Below, in pieces: positions 4,085 to 5,479 of a DNA stretch of 5,479 nucleotides. Location: contig DHNF01000134.1 in NCBI GenBank assembly GCA_002409375.1, forward strand, positions 14,569-20,047, read 5' to 3'. Within the stretch, counting starts at the first letter, position 1. Each line of letters opens with the position of its first letter. The notes under the pieces were generated by a model. It made no database searches. It saw only the letters and a list, made by a program, of their open reading frames with translations, and had not been told where the DNA came from. Made by a program: the position numbers and the translations under genes. The stretch is from Ruminococcaceae bacterium UBA5423 (GTDB lineage: Bacteria; Bacillota; Clostridia; Oscillospirales; Acutalibacteraceae).

Positions 4085-5479
4085 GTGAAGGCAATAATTT
4101 TTAATTCTGGACTTGGTAACAGGATGGGTGAGTTTACCAAACAAAATCACAAATCAATGGCATTGCTTAAAAACGGGGAAACCATACTTGAACGCCAATT
4201 GCGTATACTGGCAGAATGCGGTTTGCGCGATTTTATAATAACGACAGGACCATTTAAGGAACAATTAGAGCATGTGTGTTCTAAAGAGCAGTTTTCGCAC
4301 CTTAACTTTAACTTTGTAAACAATCCGATATATGACAAGACCAATTATATTTACTCAATGTATCTTGCACGCGAGCATTTTGATGACGATGCGTTAATAC
4401 TTCATGGGGATTTGGTGTTTGACAAGAAACTGATTAAAGAATTACTTAAGAGTGATAATAAATCTCTTGCAACTGCAAGCATGTCAAAACCATTGCCCAA
4501 AAAGGACTTTAAAGCAAGAATTATTGCAGGCAATATTCGTGAAGTGTCGGTTAATATATTTGATTCGAATTGCTTTGCATTTCAGCCCTTATATAAGCTT
4601 AGCAAGGACAAGCTTAATGCATGGACAAAAAAGGTAGAAGAATATATAAAGGTTGGTAACGACAAGGTTTATGCCGAAAATGCGCTTAATGAGCTGCTTA
4701 TGCACCTTGAGATTAAGGCGTTCGAATATGAAGACTTTTATATCGACGAAGTGGATAATTTAGAGGATTTGGACAGGGTTAGTGAGGAAATTCGACAATT
4801 TGATTTTGACGAACAGGAGATAATGTTCGACGCAGGCGATTACATTAAAATTGCCGAAATATTAAAGGAAAATCGCGCAAAAAGACCTATGCTTGTGTGC
4901 GATAAAATTTTTGATAAGTTGTTTATCAGTGATTATTTTAACAACCTTAACATAGAACTTGTCAAATTTAGCGATTTCAGCCCAAACCCGTTGTATGAAG
5001 AGGTTGAACACGGAGTTCAGTTATTTAAAAAGAAAAATTGCGACTTTATTATATCGGTTGGCGGTGGCAGTGCTATCGATACCGCAAAAAACATCAAGCT
5101 TTTTTCAGCACTGGACAGCAGCACGAACTATCTTGAGCAGGAGTTTGTTTATAATCCTGTAAAACACATTGCTATGCCCACTACTGCGGGTACAGGCAGT
5201 GAATCAACGCGGTTCAGCGTGCTATATTATAATGGCAAAAAACAATCGATTTGCCATGACACGATTGTGCCCGAATATGTTTTTCTTGAGCCCAAATTTT
5301 TGGAAACGCTGCCCGAATACCAGAAAAAATCCACAGTACTTGATGCAATGTGCCAGTGCATCGAGGCGATTTGGTCAGTAAATTCAAACGAAAAATGCCG
5401 AGGTTATGCCCAAACAGGACTGCAGCTTATTATTGATAATATACTACCATACTTGACCAAGTTCCTCAACGGACATGCC
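4085..5479 (+). CDS. Nucleotidyltransferase / iron-type alcohol dehydrogenase fusion (predicted phosphonoacetaldehyde reductase), 3'-truncated
   Basis: The frame is open from GTG 4085 to the window edge (465 residues, no stop). Residues 1-232 are a MobA/LicC-like nucleotidyltransferase: S-G-L-G-N-R-M-G at 8-15 (G9, G11, R13), K23, a metal-binding H-G-D-L at 107-110 (D109), and E-V-D-N-L-E-D-L at 222-229 (D224). Residues about 240-465 are an iron-type (group III) alcohol dehydrogenase: G-G-G-S-A-I-D-T-A-K at 326-335, P-T-T-A-G-T-G-S-E at 365-373, and L-D-A-M-C-Q-C-I-E-A at 419-428. About 150-170 residues of this domain should lie to the right. In the phosphonate context the dehydrogenase best fits reduction of phosphonoacetaldehyde to 2-hydroxyethylphosphonate, as done by PhpC, FomC and DhpG. 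The transferase resembles cytidylyltransferases that activate phosphonates or choline phosphate, so CMP-hydroxyethylphosphonate is the likely product; CTP use is an inference. Position 424 is Gln where classical members have a metal-binding His. It follows the decarboxylase by 42 bases and is probably cotranscribed. Confidence 0.88.
   Translation, partial: MKAIIFNSGLGNRMGEFTKQNHKSMALLKNGETILERQLRILAECGLRDFIITTGPFKEQLEHVCSKEQFSHLNFNFVNNPIYDKTNYIYSMYLAREHFDDDALILHGDLVFDKKLIKELLKSDNKSLATASMSKPLPKKDFKARIIAGNIREVSVNIFDSNCFAFQPLYKLSKDKLNAWTKKVEEYIKVGNDKVYAENALNELLMHLEIKAFEYEDFYIDEVDNLEDLDRVSEEIRQFDFDEQEIMFDAGDYIKIAEILKENRAKRPMLVCDKIFDKLFISDYFNNLNIELVKFSDFSPNPLYEEVEHGVQLFKKKNCDFIISVGGGSAIDTAKNIKLFSALDSSTNYLEQEFVYNPVKHIAMPTTAGTGSESTRFSVLYYNGKKQSICHDTIVPEYVFLEPKFLETLPEYQKKSTVLDAMCQCIEAIWSVNSNEKCRGYAQTGLQLIIDNILPYLTKFLNGHA

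Noticed and set aside
4452..4637. Small plus-strand open frames at 4452-4637, 4959-5162 and 5169-5381
   Set aside because: They are out-of-frame shadows within the nucleotidyltransferase/dehydrogenase fusion, which is open throughout in another frame and carries all the expected motifs.
1..5479. CRISPR arrays, tRNA or rRNA genes, transposases
   Set aside because: I saw no regularly spaced repeats, no tRNA-like cloverleaf or rRNA sequence, and no transposase or integrase motifs on either strand.

Overview
The window looks like a piece of a low-to-moderate G+C Gram-positive-type (Clostridia-like) bacterial chromosome or contig. The reasons are strong GGAGG-type ribosome binding sites, use of TTG and GTG as starts, a near-consensus TTGACA/TATACT promoter, and a bacterial PH-domain membrane protein pair of the YdbS/YdbT kind common in Firmicutes. 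The exact taxon cannot be read from the sequence alone.

Layout. Positions 1-1146 (minus strand) hold two adjacent genes for membrane-anchored bacterial PH-domain (bPH2) proteins. The upstream one is a complete 143-residue YdbS-like protein with a TTG start. The downstream one is a YdbT-like protein that runs off the left edge. A divergent intergenic region (1147-1461) carries a weak candidate promoter for the minus-strand pair and a very good sigma-70/sigma-A type promoter (1370-1398) for the plus-strand genes. Positions 1462-5479 (plus strand) hold a three-gene phosphonate biosynthesis operon: phosphoenolpyruvate mutase with an N-terminal HxGH-type nucleotidyltransferase domain, phosphonopyruvate decarboxylase, and a fusion protein with an N-terminal MobA/LicC-like nucleotidyltransferase and a C-terminal iron-type alcohol dehydrogenase. 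The fusion gene runs off the right edge. Between the first two operon genes lies a 160-base gap with three tandem stem-loops.

How the genes work together. The mutase converts phosphoenolpyruvate to phosphonopyruvate, and the decarboxylase drives this forward by making phosphonoacetaldehyde. The dehydrogenase half of the fusion most likely reduces phosphonoacetaldehyde to 2-hydroxyethylphosphonate (HEP). The nucleotidyltransferase half could then activate HEP as a CMP derivative for transfer to a cell-surface glycan or lipid. No aminotransferase for 2-aminoethylphosphonate is in the window, and no transferase for the activated head group is visible; it would be expected to the right.

The most interesting points are the reductase/nucleotidyltransferase fusion, the presence of two unrelated nucleotidyltransferase folds in one short phosphonate operon, unusual substitutions in the motifs of two domains, and the stem-loop cluster inside the operon.
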